Positions 13,984-21,325 of a stretch of DNA of 22,568 nucleotides are shown piece after piece. The notes beneath the pieces are model-generated. The model was not told the DNA's origin. It saw only the letters and a list, made by a program, of their open reading frames with translations, and did not search any database. The stretch is taken from contig CALEZA010000026.1 in NCBI GenBank assembly GCA_937927965.1, forward strand, positions 1-22,568. The letters run 5' to 3'. The position numbers and the translations under genes were made by a program. Positions within the stretch are counted from its first letter, which is position 1. Each line of letters starts with the position of its first letter. The stretch comes from an uncultured Candidatus Planktophila sp. (GTDB taxonomy: Bacteria; Actinomycetota; Actinomycetes; Nanopelagicales; Nanopelagicaceae).

Positions 13984-15813
13984 TTATTCCCCTTTATTCT
14001 GCTGCTGAAGTCTATTGAGATAGGCGTTGTACTCGGCAAGTTCATCTGGTTCACCCATTGCGGCAAGTCGCGCCTCATTGCGATCTATACGGTCTGTCTC
14101 ACGCTTGTCATCGCGCATCCAGAGAATAAAGGTGGCGACAAGAGCGATAAGGATAGGAATCTCCCCCATAGCCCATCCCACTGTGCCCCCAGCACGCTGA
14201 TCTGCCATGAGATCTGGAAGCCATGATGTCTGCAGTGAACCGTAGTAACCACCATCGATCAGCGTGGACTCAGACATCAGGGCCACGGAGAAGAAGGCGT
14301 GCAAGCTCATTGCTGCAAAGAGAATGACGATGCGAACGATATGTGGGTATTTACGCGGATTTGGATCCACGCCGATAATCACATTAAAGAAGAGGAATCC
14401 CGCAAGGATAAAGTGAATATTCATCAAGAGATGGCCTGCGTGATTGCCCATTAAATTTCCGAATAGATCGGTGAAGTAGAGAACAAAGAGTGAGCCATCA
14501 AAGAGTGCAAGAGCTGTGATGGGGTTTGTGAGGATGATGGAGTAACGAGAGTGAAGAGCGGTGAGTGCAAAAGCACGCACTCCTCTCTCTTTTCCATCTC
14601 TACTCTGTGGAAGTGTGCGCAAGGCAAGAGTGATGGGAGCACCCATCACAATAAATATCGGTGCAATCATTCCAAGCAACATATGAGCAATCATGTGATA
14701 CTGAAATGAGAAGAGCGCATAGACACCAAGTCCACCTGATGTTGCAAAATCAATCAAAGCAATTCCCACACCAAAGGCAACTGTGCGACCTGTGTGCCAT
14801 TGATCTCCACGCTTCTTGAGAACAATTACTCCCTTGATATAGAGAAGTGTTGCTAAGACAAGGAGCGCAATCATGAGCGCATCGGGCGTCCACAGGAGAA
14901 GAATATTTTTCAGTGAAGGTGCTGGCGGTGTCTTCATGCCTACTATCAACTCAGCAGCAGTGAGATTTGCAGTCTCCCCCACAGGTGGTTGAATTTGTGA
15001 GAGCCAACTACCCATCAACACAACACCAACCATCACCATTGCTTCAACACCAATAAGGCGGAGTAGCTCTAGCAGTTTGAATTCATCACCTGATGCCAAG
15101 ATATTTCGATTGGCTCTTGCCATTGCAAGGAGAGCACCTGTGAGAATCACTTTTGCAATCACCACATAGGCATATTGAGTATTCCAACTCTTGCCATCAT
15201 GCAAGCGAGTCCACGCAGTTGCGATGCCGCTTACCACCACAGAAATTGCTGCCCAGAGAGCTAAGTGGGAGAAGCGATAGAGAGCTGTGATGCGAAGTTC
15301 ACGCGGAGTGAAAAGGATTCCAAAGAGCCCGCCAATCCACAGTGATAGAGCTGCAACATGGACTACAAGTGCTCCAATGGCAAGGGCATGGGAACCGTTT
15401 GCGGCTGAATGGCTTTGAAAGACTGGCGATACCAACCCAACAATGGCAATGCCTGTGAAGATCGCAAGAGGAAGTGCTCTCTTTACGAGAGGAAGTGCAA
15501 AAGCAAGAAGTGCTAATGCGATGAGTTGGATAAACATCGACTTACCAAGTGCTGTTTGAGTCAGATAAGAGGTGATTGTGTTGCCATCTAGCGCATCGAG
15601 AAAAGATGAATCGAGAATTTGAGAGATTTTAAAGATTGCAGCAAGAAAAGCGGTGATAAACCAGAGAGAGGCGAGAAGGGAACTCTTCTTCTTGATTGCT
15701 ATACCAGCAGCACTGAGCGCTCCATCGCTATTGGGGATAAAGAGCGATGCAGCTAAAAGTGTTCCAATAGTTGCAAAGGCGAGTAGAAAGTACGCGCCTT
15801 GATTAAGAATCAT
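13984..15813 (-). CDS. CopD-CtaG fusion: copper-transport / cytochrome c oxidase assembly membrane protein
   Basis: A 609-aa polytopic protein with two parts. The N-terminal half (about 1-290) is CopD-like, with a run of hydrophobic helices including HALAIGALVVHVAALSLWIGG. The C-terminal half (about 300-570) is a caa3-type CtaG domain with the His/Met-bearing FQYHMIAHMLLGMIAP, the NHAGHLLMNIHFILAGFLFF helix and GVDPNP. It ends in a charged cytoplasmic tail. The fusion is common in actinobacteria and is thought to deliver copper to cytochrome oxidase or to import copper. Its ATG overlaps the CopC-like stop as ATGA, so the two are translated together. Confidence 0.92.
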   Translation of the reverse strand: MILNQGAYFLLAFATIGTLLAASLFIPNSDGALSAAGIAIKKKSSLLASLWFITAFLAAIFKISQILDSSFLDALDGNTITSYLTQTALGKSMFIQLIALALLAFALPLVKRALPLAIFTGIAIVGLVSPVFQSHSAANGSHALAIGALVVHVAALSLWIGGLFGILFTPRELRITALYRFSHLALWAAISVVVSGIATAWTRLHDGKSWNTQYAYVVIAKVILTGALLAMARANRNILASGDEFKLLELLRLIGVEAMVMVGVVLMGSWLSQIQPPVGETANLTAAELIVGMKTPPAPSLKNILLLWTPDALMIALLVLATLLYIKGVIVLKKRGDQWHTGRTVAFGVGIALIDFATSGGLGVYALFSFQYHMIAHMLLGMIAPIFIVMGAPITLALRTLPQSRDGKERGVRAFALTALHSRYSIILTNPITALALFDGSLFVLYFTDLFGNLMGNHAGHLLMNIHFILAGFLFFNVIIGVDPNPRKYPHIVRIVILFAAMSLHAFFSVALMSESTLIDGGYYGSLQTSWLPDLMADQRAGGTVGWAMGEIPILIALVATFILWMRDDKRETDRIDRNEARLAAMGEPDELAEYNAYLNRLQQQNKGE

Positions 15814-16328
15814 CTCTCGCTATAAAGCTTTCTTGCATAGCGTGCGAGCGCAACTGTTACAACGAGTGCTGCAAGAAGTAGTCCAAGAACAAAGATTGTT
15901 GTTCCAGCGTTATTTCCAGATGGAGTTGGTGCTTGTGTTGGTTCTGGAGCCACAGTTGCTACAACTTGAGGTTCAGCAAAGTTAAATACAAATGTTCCTG
16001 TAAGAGGAACATCGTTTTCGGCAAGGAGGTTATATGTGACGGTGTAGATACCTGAGCGAATCAAATTCTTGAGCCCCACCACAGCGCTGTTATCTGCAAC
16101 TGTGAGAGTTCCATCATCTACTCGAATTCCGGATGGATCTGTGACTGTGACTTCATTTCCCGTATCAAGAAGTGGAAGTTCGGTAGTGATTGTCACTGCG
16201 CTAGGAGCTGCCTCTAGCGATTGGCCAGCAGATGGTGTGGTGGAAATGATGGTGTTTGCGCTTGCTGCGCCGACTCCTGAGAGAGAAATTAAGGTGGCAA
16301 TTGCAGCTACCCGCATGAGCTTCTTCAT
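15810..16328 (-). CDS. CopC-like secreted, membrane-anchored protein without canonical copper ligands
   Basis: A 172-aa protein with a signal peptide (cleavage likely after GAASA, about residue 24), a CopC-type beta-sandwich (about 25-118), a Pro/Thr linker and a C-terminal transmembrane helix (about 142-163) with a basic cytoplasmic end. The fold-typical STTPSAGQSLEAAPSAVTI and TDPSG are present. The mature N-terminus begins Asn-Thr rather than the His that binds Cu(II), and the usual D-x-H-P-x-x-G reads NDVPLTG, so both further ligands are replaced. There is no Met-rich Cu(I) site either. The gene starts after a strong AAGGAGG ribosome binding site and is coupled to copD-ctaG. Confidence 0.85.
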   Translation of the reverse strand: MKKLMRVAAIATLISLSGVGAASANTIISTTPSAGQSLEAAPSAVTITTELPLLDTGNEVTVTDPSGIRVDDGTLTVADNSAVVGLKNLIRSGIYTVTYNLLAENDVPLTGTFVFNFAEPQVVATVAPEPTQAPTPSGNNAGTTIFVLGLLLAALVVTVALARYARKLYSER

Positions 16329-16332
16329 CGTT

Positions 16333-16339
16333 CCTCCTT
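16333..16339 (-). promoter_or_regulatory. Strong Shine-Dalgarno sequence of copC-like gene
   Basis: Minus-strand AAGGAGG lies four bases before the ATG at 16328. It is the clearest ribosome binding site in the window and contrasts with the many genes here that have none. Confidence 0.7.
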
Positions 16340-16433
16340 GAGTGGGCTGAGGTGCCCTGCCAATTCGCGCCTATCGTGTCACCTCTTTACACTTAGGCGC
16401 TACCCCAGAGGCGAGAAAGAAAGGTCACAATCG

Positions 16434-16631
16434 ATGCCCACATATCAATATGCATGCAGCGCATGCGGCCATGCCTTTGAAATAGTCCAATCCTTTAGCG
16501 AGGATGCCCTGACCGAGTGCCCTGAATGCAAGGGTGAGGTCAAGAAGGTCTATGCGGCGGTGGGGGTTGTCTTTAAGGGTTCAGGTTTTTACAAGACCGA
16601 CTCAGCCCCTAAGAAATCCTCCAGCGAGTAA
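16434..16631 (+). CDS. FmdB-family zinc-ribbon protein
   Basis: A 65-aa protein starting MPTYQYAC, the standard FmdB/CxxC-CxxC regulatory-protein start. Four cysteines (C8, C11, C29, C32) form one zinc ribbon, followed by VKKVYAAVGVVFKGSGFYKTD and a short disordered Lys/Ser tail. The mycobacterial homologue at the matching locus, Rv0991c (Ruc), is a redox-regulated chaperone; whether that role holds here is unknown. The internal ATG at 16434 is chosen because an extension to 16338 would add 32 residues unlike the family; AAAGG lies upstream, and TACACT at 16388-16393 is a possible -10. Its stop abuts the stop of the convergent 39-codon gene. Confidence 0.88.
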   Translation: MPTYQYACSACGHAFEIVQSFSEDALTECPECKGEVKKVYAAVGVVFKGSGFYKTDSAPKKSSSE

Positions 16632-16751
16632 TTAGCTCTCGTGGTGAGGAGGGCGGTCGCCCTTAATCTCTTCTTCGCGGCGGCGATCATCACTCTGATC
16701 TTCACGGGGATCGCGCTCATCATCTGTTGTTGCTGGAAAGATATTACTCAC
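16632..16751 (-). CDS. 39-aa highly charged small protein (hypothetical)
   Basis: An open frame from GTG at 16751 to TAA at 16632-16634, exactly abutting the FmdB stop. The product begins MSNIFPATTDDER and is dominated by Asp, Glu and Arg (DPREDQSDDRRREEEIKGD), ending PPHHES; it has no hydrophobic core and is probably disordered. A purine-rich AAGGGGGTGAGG precedes the GTG at ribosome-binding distance. I do not recognise a family. The strongly polar composition and exact tiling between FmdB and MMPL favour a real gene, but at this length chance is not excluded. It could also be the remnant of a longer gene. Confidence 0.5.
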   Translation of the reverse strand: MSNIFPATTDDERDPREDQSDDRRREEEIKGDRPPHHES

Positions 16752-16810
16752 AGCGCCTCACCCCCTTTTCAACTAACCGCTTCGTAGCCTCATCCTACAT
16801 ACTTCTCCAC

Positions 16811-18913
16811 ATGTTCGAGAAACTAGGTCTCCTTATGTATCGCCGCCGTAAAGCGGCTGTCGCACTCTTTGTTATCGCAATCCTGGCAGCAGGTGGCGTT
16901 GGATCAATGGTCTTTAACAGACTCGATTCAGGTGGCTACTCAAACCCTAATAGTGATTCATACAAGGTCTATACCTATCTCAAAGACACTTTAAAGCTCT
17001 CTGATCCAACTGTGGTGATTGTTGTGGATTCAGATAAAGATGTGACTGATCCAGAAGTCACACAGCGAGCACTCGCACTTGAAGCACGAATTGCACAAGA
17101 GCAAGGAGTTTCTAAGACTCTCTCCTTCTGGAGTGCGGGCAATGAAGCAACTCTAAAATCTAAAGATGGTAAAGCTGCATACATTCTTGTTTACGGAAGT
17201 GCAGAAGCCTTCTCTCCTGCAAGCCAAGAGATGGGCGCATACTTCCAAGAAAAATATGACGGAGAGATAGATGGCTTCCGTCTCTATGCAGGTGGTGTGG
17301 GAGTAATTGGTAATGCAATCACAGAGAAGATCTCCAACGATCTCAAGATCTCTGAGGCAATCTCAATTCCATTGACATTTATCTTGCTTGCTTTTGTATT
17401 TGGAGCACTTGCAGCCTCTGCTATGCCACTTGTTGTGGGCGTCTCAGCAATTCTCGGCGCTTTCTTTATCCTCTATCTCTTCACTCTCTTTACCGATGTG
17501 AGCATCTACGCTCTTAACCTCACCACTGGTATGGGTCTTGGACTCGGCATCGACTATGCGCTGCTCATAGTCAATCGCTTCCGTGAAGAGCTCCATCGGG
17601 GTAAAGGCGTTGAAGAATCAATTATCACCACACTCAAGACAGCGGGTAAGACTGTCTTCTACTCAGGTCTCACCGTGTTCGTCACTCTGCTTTCATTGAC
17701 CTTCTTCCCACTTCCATTCCTGAAGTCATTTGGATATGCGGGAGTCTCAGTAGTTTCACTTGCTGTAGCAGGTGCACTCTTTGGTCTGCCTCCGATTCTT
17801 GCAATCGTGGGATCAAAAATTGATAAGGGAGTTATTCGTAAGTCAGCAATTACTCCCAAGGAAGATGGTCGCTGGGCACAAACAGCTCGCTATGTCATGA
17901 AGCGACCTGTACCCATCGTTCTCCTCTCACTCATTATTTTGGGCCTCTTTGCAGCTCCATTGAAGAACATCGCCTTCTCTCAAGGCGATTCACGCATGCT
18001 TCCTGAATCAAACCCTGCTGCAGTTGCAACTGCCCTTCAGAATGAGCGCTTTGAAGGACAGACAGGAAACCCAATTGAGATCATCGTTATCGATGGCGTG
18101 GGTAAGGAAGATGAAATTGCTGCCTACTCAGCTAAGGTTGCAGCAACTGAAGGAATCGTTGCGGTTGTTCCTCCACTAACGTATGGAAAAGATATTCGTG
18201 TGATTGCATATCAATCGATGTTGCCACGCACACCTGAGGCACAGAAGTTGATCCACGATATTCGTGATATTCCATCACCAGAAGGAACTTTGATCGGTGG
18301 AGTTGCAGCTGACTACACAGACTCACAAGATGGAATTGCAAAGACTCTTCCGTGGGCACTTGGATGGATTGCACTCAGCGTTCTCGTCCTGATCTTCATC
18401 TTCACAGGGTCCATCATTTTGCCAATTAAGGCAGTTCTTCTCAATGTTCTTTCATTGGGTGCAACGATGGGTGTTCTCACTTGGGTCTTTATCGATGGCC
18501 ACCTTCAATGGCTTGTGGGTTCATTCACCCTCACGGGAACGCTCGACACATCTATCGTGATCTTGATCTGTGTTGTTGTCTTCGGTCTTTCTATGGACTA
18601 CGAGCTCTTCCTTCTCTCACGAATCCGTGAAGAACACTTGGCAGGCAAGGACAATGTTGAAGCTGTAGCAACTGGTCTGCAGCGTTCAGCTCGCATCATC
18701 ACAGCGGCTGCAGCTCTCTTGGCAGTGGTCTTCGCAGCATTCATTACAAGCGGTGTCACATCGATTAAGTCGATGGGTTTTGGCGTTGCACTTGCAGTTA
18801 TCTTGGATGCAACGATTGTTCGCGGTCTTCTCGTGCCTGCACTGATGCGCCTCTTTGGTGAGCGCAACTGGTGGGCGCCAAAGAAGATGCAGAGATTTAC
18901 AATTACTCACTAG
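16811..18913 (+). CDS. MMPL-family (RND superfamily) transporter
   Basis: A 700-aa inner-membrane exporter, probably driven by the proton gradient and exporting a lipid or hydrophobic compound; the substrate is not evident. It has the MmpL plan: TM1, a large extracytoplasmic loop, TM2-6, a second loop, then TM7-12. The paired proton-relay Asp-Tyr motifs are present, GLGIDYALLIVNRFREEL (D248-Y249) and GLSMDYELFLLSRIREEH (D596-Y597). It lacks the long C-terminal cytoplasmic domain of MmpL3. The start at 16811 (MFEKLGLLMYRRRK) is preferred; extending to 16727 would run into the divergent 39-aa gene and add a non-family N-terminus. No clear Shine-Dalgarno is present. Confidence 0.9.
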   Translation: MFEKLGLLMYRRRKAAVALFVIAILAAGGVGSMVFNRLDSGGYSNPNSDSYKVYTYLKDTLKLSDPTVVIVVDSDKDVTDPEVTQRALALEARIAQEQGVSKTLSFWSAGNEATLKSKDGKAAYILVYGSAEAFSPASQEMGAYFQEKYDGEIDGFRLYAGGVGVIGNAITEKISNDLKISEAISIPLTFILLAFVFGALAASAMPLVVGVSAILGAFFILYLFTLFTDVSIYALNLTTGMGLGLGIDYALLIVNRFREELHRGKGVEESIITTLKTAGKTVFYSGLTVFVTLLSLTFFPLPFLKSFGYAGVSVVSLAVAGALFGLPPILAIVGSKIDKGVIRKSAITPKEDGRWAQTARYVMKRPVPIVLLSLIILGLFAAPLKNIAFSQGDSRMLPESNPAAVATALQNERFEGQTGNPIEIIVIDGVGKEDEIAAYSAKVAATEGIVAVVPPLTYGKDIRVIAYQSMLPRTPEAQKLIHDIRDIPSPEGTLIGGVAADYTDSQDGIAKTLPWALGWIALSVLVLIFIFTGSIILPIKAVLLNVLSLGATMGVLTWVFIDGHLQWLVGSFTLTGTLDTSIVILICVVVFGLSMDYELFLLSRIREEHLAGKDNVEAVATGLQRSARIITAAAALLAVVFAAFITSGVTSIKSMGFGVALAVILDATIVRGLLVPALMRLFGERNWWAPKKMQRFTITH

Positions 18914-18920
18914 TTTCGCG

Positions 18921-18926
18921 TAGGCT
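18921..18926 (+). promoter_or_regulatory. Probable -10 element for leaderless purU mRNA
   Basis: TAGGCT is followed by TAGTGC (6 nt) and the ATG at 18933. It lies in the 19-bp gap after the MMPL stop. TTTACA at 18896-18901 is a possible -35 at the rather wide spacing of 19 bp. Confidence 0.5.
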
Positions 18927-18932
18927 TAGTGC

Positions 18933-19772
18933 ATGGATCTCATCGCAACCCTTCAATGTGAGGACCAACCAGGCATAGTCCATGCGATGACGAGCGCTGT
19001 TCTTCTCTGCGAAGGCAATATTGTTGAGAACCAGCAATTTACCGACCACACCACAAATACCTTTGTGATGCGCACGCGCATTGAGACTCCTCAAGACTTT
19101 GAGAGAGCCACCAACAACCTCACTCTGGCTCTCCATAAATTTAAGAACGGCCTACATATTCGTCCTGCTGATGTGAAGCCTCGCGCTCTCGTCATGGTCA
19201 CTAAAGAAAGTCACTGCTTAAGAGATCTCCTCTATCTTCTTGAACTCAATGAGCTTCCCGTTGAAATTCCTCTAGTGATTTCAAACCGCGAAGATCTCCG
19301 CACGCTTGTTGAAAGTCATGGCATTAAATTTCAACATCTACCAATAGATGCTGGGACTAAGAAGTCTCAAGAAGCTGCAATTCTCAGCGCTATTGATGAG
19401 TTGAAGATCGATTTTGTTGTCCTTGCTCGCTATATGCAGATTCTCTCTGAGGATTTCTGCAAGCGCCTTCCTGGACGCATTATCAATATCCATCATTCTT
19501 TCTTGCCTGGGTTTAAAGGTGCTAAGCCTTATCACCAGGCCCATGATCGCGGTGTGAAGATTATTGGAGCCACCGCACACTTTGTGACACCTGATTTGGA
19601 TGAAGGTCCCATTATTGAACAAGATGTGGCCCATGTTTCCCACACGGCAACGCCTGAGCAACTCATCTCTCTCGGAAGAGATATTGAGCGCCGAGTACTC
19701 TCTCGAGCAGTTCACCTCTATGCTGAAGATCGCATCTTCATCGTGGGGCAGCGCACAGTTGTCTTCGCTTAG
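18933..19772 (+). CDS. purU: Formyltetrahydrofolate deformylase
   Basis: Hydrolyses 10-formyl-THF to THF and formate, balancing the one-carbon pool and supplying formate for purine synthesis. The 279-aa protein has an N-terminal ACT domain (1-75; CEDQPGIVHAMT) that in relatives senses glycine/methionine. The C-terminal formyltransferase-type domain follows, with catalytic residues N185 and H187 (RIINIHHSFLPGFKGAKPYHQA) and an aspartate in PDLDEGPIIEQ (D223). Length is typical. The ATG is set by a TAGGCT-N6 leaderless arrangement. The window also encodes 5-formyl-THF cyclo-ligase, a second folate-pool enzyme. Confidence 0.95.
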   Translation: MDLIATLQCEDQPGIVHAMTSAVLLCEGNIVENQQFTDHTTNTFVMRTRIETPQDFERATNNLTLALHKFKNGLHIRPADVKPRALVMVTKESHCLRDLLYLLELNELPVEIPLVISNREDLRTLVESHGIKFQHLPIDAGTKKSQEAAILSAIDELKIDFVVLARYMQILSEDFCKRLPGRIINIHHSFLPGFKGAKPYHQAHDRGVKIIGATAHFVTPDLDEGPIIEQDVAHVSHTATPEQLISLGRDIERRVLSRAVHLYAEDRIFIVGQRTVVFA

Positions 19773-19786
19773 GGAAATGGGTTGAT

Positions 19787-20263
19787 ATGAGCTCTCGTGC
19801 TAACTCAAGTGCAGTGCTTCGTTGTGCTGATGAAGCAGACTCTTTCTACGACCTCAAAGATGACTGGGGAGATTGGGCTGTTGAAGAGTATGAGTTTGAT
19901 TCATTCGACTCACTCGCATCTTTCCGTGCTGAAAATCTTGATGAGATTTGGCGCAGAGTTTTTCAAGTCTGGTCAGCTCTTCGTGAAGAGATGAGCGAGT
20001 CCCTTAAGGATTCAAGCGAACTCGCTGCTATTGAAGAGCTCTTCCAAGATCGCCCATATGTTCTCGGAACATTCCTCACCACAGGTCTGGGAGATGCCAG
20101 CATTGTGGGTTGGACTCAAGCATTTGATGATCTCTTTGAAGAAGCTCTGGAGCAAGACCTCATTGACGAAGATTCAGAATGGATGGACCTCGTTGATGAA
20201 TGGCTCGATTACGCAAATCTTGAGCCATTTGAGGCCACTGCTGAGCGCGTTTTGACCTTCTAG
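19787..20263 (+). CDS. Acidic hypothetical protein
   Basis: A 158-aa protein with no family I recognise. It is very acidic: about 41 Asp/Glu (26%) against roughly 10 Lys/Arg. It is rich in Trp and Phe (KDDWGDWAVEEYEFDSFDS) and predicted mostly helical, with no signal peptide or membrane segment. It starts 14 bp after purU on the same strand, with AGGGA about 11 bases upstream of the ATG, so it is probably co-transcribed. The composition suggests a cytosolic protein that binds a basic partner, but this is a guess. A shorter overlapping frame at 19797-19994 is a shadow. Confidence 0.75.
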   Translation: MSSRANSSAVLRCADEADSFYDLKDDWGDWAVEEYEFDSFDSLASFRAENLDEIWRRVFQVWSALREEMSESLKDSSELAAIEELFQDRPYVLGTFLTTGLGDASIVGWTQAFDDLFEEALEQDLIDEDSEWMDLVDEWLDYANLEPFEATAERVLTF

Positions 20264-20295
20264 AGTTTCATAGCGCATGGTAGAGATATTCACTT

Positions 20296-20301
20296 TAAAC
20301 T
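20296..20301 (+). promoter_or_regulatory. Probable -10 element for leaderless 58-aa gene
   Basis: TAAACT is followed by CAGTTC (6 nt) and the ATG at 20308, the same geometry as purU, glmU, metG and the PMT gene. It is evidence that the small downstream frame is expressed. Confidence 0.45.
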
Positions 20302-20307
20302 CAGTTC

Positions 20308-20484
20308 ATGCTCGGTGGAATCAATAATGCGCTCTTCTTTCAAGGGCTAGCTGGCTACTTTGTTGTGGCCTTAATTTTGATTCCTATATTGAAGTGGGCT
20401 TTTCCCACCAATAAAGCGATCAAAGCTGAGAAAGCCCAGATTCGTCAGATGCGTAAAGAAATTAGAAGGATTAAGCGCAAATAA
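20308..20484 (+). CDS. 58-aa single-pass membrane protein with basic tail (hypothetical)
   Basis: The frame encodes 58 residues: a hydrophobic helix at about 8-31 (ALFFQGLAGYFVVALILIPILKW) and then a strongly basic, probably helical tail (KAIKAEKAQIRQMRKEIRRIKRK). N-out/C-in topology follows from the positive-inside rule. The ATG carries a leaderless-type -10 element six bases upstream. The stop is five bases from the convergent dioxygenase-like stop. The family is not recognised; the tail could contact RNA, acidic phospholipid or a partner protein. The acidic protein encoded immediately upstream is a possible partner on charge grounds alone. Confidence 0.65.
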   Translation: MLGGINNALFFQGLAGYFVVALILIPILKWAFPTNKAIKAEKAQIRQMRKEIRRIKRK

Positions 20485-20489
20485 TTTAT

Positions 20490-21134
20490 TTATGCATTCA
20501 CAACGAATGTGAATGATGCTTTAGATCCACTCAACTTCATTAAAGCAGCGCTGAGATTTGTGCCGCCTCGTGTGAGGACCATGTCATTTCCGTTAGTCAC
20601 ACGCTGCGCTCCACGAAGGTTGTATGGAGCAGTCGCCATCACAGCTGCGTTCTGCTTATCTGTGAAGTAGGTCTGTGTGGTGAGAACTTGCTTTCCTCCA
20701 ACCCAAATCTTCTGGTGGATATGGATTGTGCGAGCTGGATACCAGCCTGGATAGATTCCCTTAAAAGTCACAACACCTTTTGCATTTGAATATTGAGTTC
20801 CTCGCAAGAACTTGCCTGAGTTAGTGCCTGCTCCGAGATCATCACCTCGTGATGCAACTCCTGAATACACTCCCTGTGCATTGGCATACCAAATATCCAC
20901 ACGAGCGTTCTTAATAGGCTTGCACTTGCTATCGACAACAGTGAAAGACAAGGTAATCGCCTTACCTTCTTGACCATCTGTGACATCACTTCGTGTTGGT
21001 GTGTCAGCTAGGTAGTAAGGGCCTTCTTCGATTGCCTGTGTGAGTGTGCAACTCTTTGTTGCCGCTTGTGAAGGCATAACTAGAGCTGTTGATGCGACTA
21101 CAACCATGGCTGAGAGAGCAAGTATTTTCTTCAT
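20490..21134 (-). CDS. Secreted intradiol ring-cleavage dioxygenase-like protein
   Basis: A 214-aa exported protein with a Sec signal peptide (1-24, cleavage after PSQA) and no lipobox. The mature part is one intradiol dioxygenase domain with the family core: VDIWYANAQGVYSG (Y90 as a likely Fe ligand), RGTQYSNAKGVVTFKGIYPGW, and PGWYPARTIHIH with Y132, H138 and H140. All four Fe(III) ligands (2 Tyr, 2 His) are therefore present. Family members open catechol-type rings; extracellular ones may act on humic or lignin-derived aromatics (inference). It lies alone, convergent with the 58-aa gene and 87 bp downstream of tRNA-Arg. No strong ribosome binding site is seen. Confidence 0.87.
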   Translation of the reverse strand: MKKILALSAMVVVASTALVMPSQAATKSCTLTQAIEEGPYYLADTPTRSDVTDGQEGKAITLSFTVVDSKCKPIKNARVDIWYANAQGVYSGVASRGDDLGAGTNSGKFLRGTQYSNAKGVVTFKGIYPGWYPARTIHIHQKIWVGGKQVLTTQTYFTDKQNAAVMATAPYNLRGAQRVTNGNDMVLTRGGTNLSAALMKLSGSKASFTFVVNA

Positions 21135-21221
21135 AGCCCCATTCTTCTATTCCTTGATGGGAGATTGCCCCAAGAAAACTGAAAAAAGCCTGTCAAAAAA
21201 TCAACGCTAATTTTGAGATTG

Positions 21222-21294
21222 TGTCCCCGGCGGGAGTTGAACCTGCGACCTACCGCTTAGGAGGCGGTTGCTCTATCCACTGAGCTACGGGGAC
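21222..21294 (-). tRNA. tRNA-Arg (anticodon CCU)
   Basis: Minus-strand cloverleaf of 73 nt. Acceptor arms are GTCCCCG/CGGGGAC, and the D-arm is TAGCTCAGTGGATAGAGCA. Anticodon stem ACCGC/GCGGT encloses loop CTCCTAA, giving anticodon CCT (CCU). The T-arm has loop TTCAACT. Discriminator is A and the CCA end is not encoded. It reads AGG codons. Confidence 0.95.
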
Positions 21295-21302
21295 CGAAAT
21301 TG

Positions 21303-21308
21303 CCTATA
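21303..21308 (-). promoter_or_regulatory. Possible -10 element of tRNA-Arg
   Basis: Minus-strand TATAGG lies eight bases before the mature 5' end, so transcription would begin within a base or two of tRNA position 1, as for tRNA-Gln. No good -35 is visible. Confidence 0.35.
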
Positions 21309-21325
21309 AGCAATCTTCCCATTAA

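Noticed and set aside
13984..15813. Two separate genes (copD and ctaG) joined by a missed stop
   Set aside because: The frame is continuous with a hydrophobic linker, and the CopD-CtaG fusion is common in actinobacteria.
16338..16433. N-terminal extension of the FmdB protein
   Set aside because: FmdB proteins begin MPTYxYxC; the extension overlaps the copC ribosome-binding region and is not family-like.
16727..16810. 28-residue N-terminal extension of the MMPL protein
   Set aside because: MMPL proteins start shortly before TM1; the extension overlaps the divergent 39-aa frame and has no start signal.
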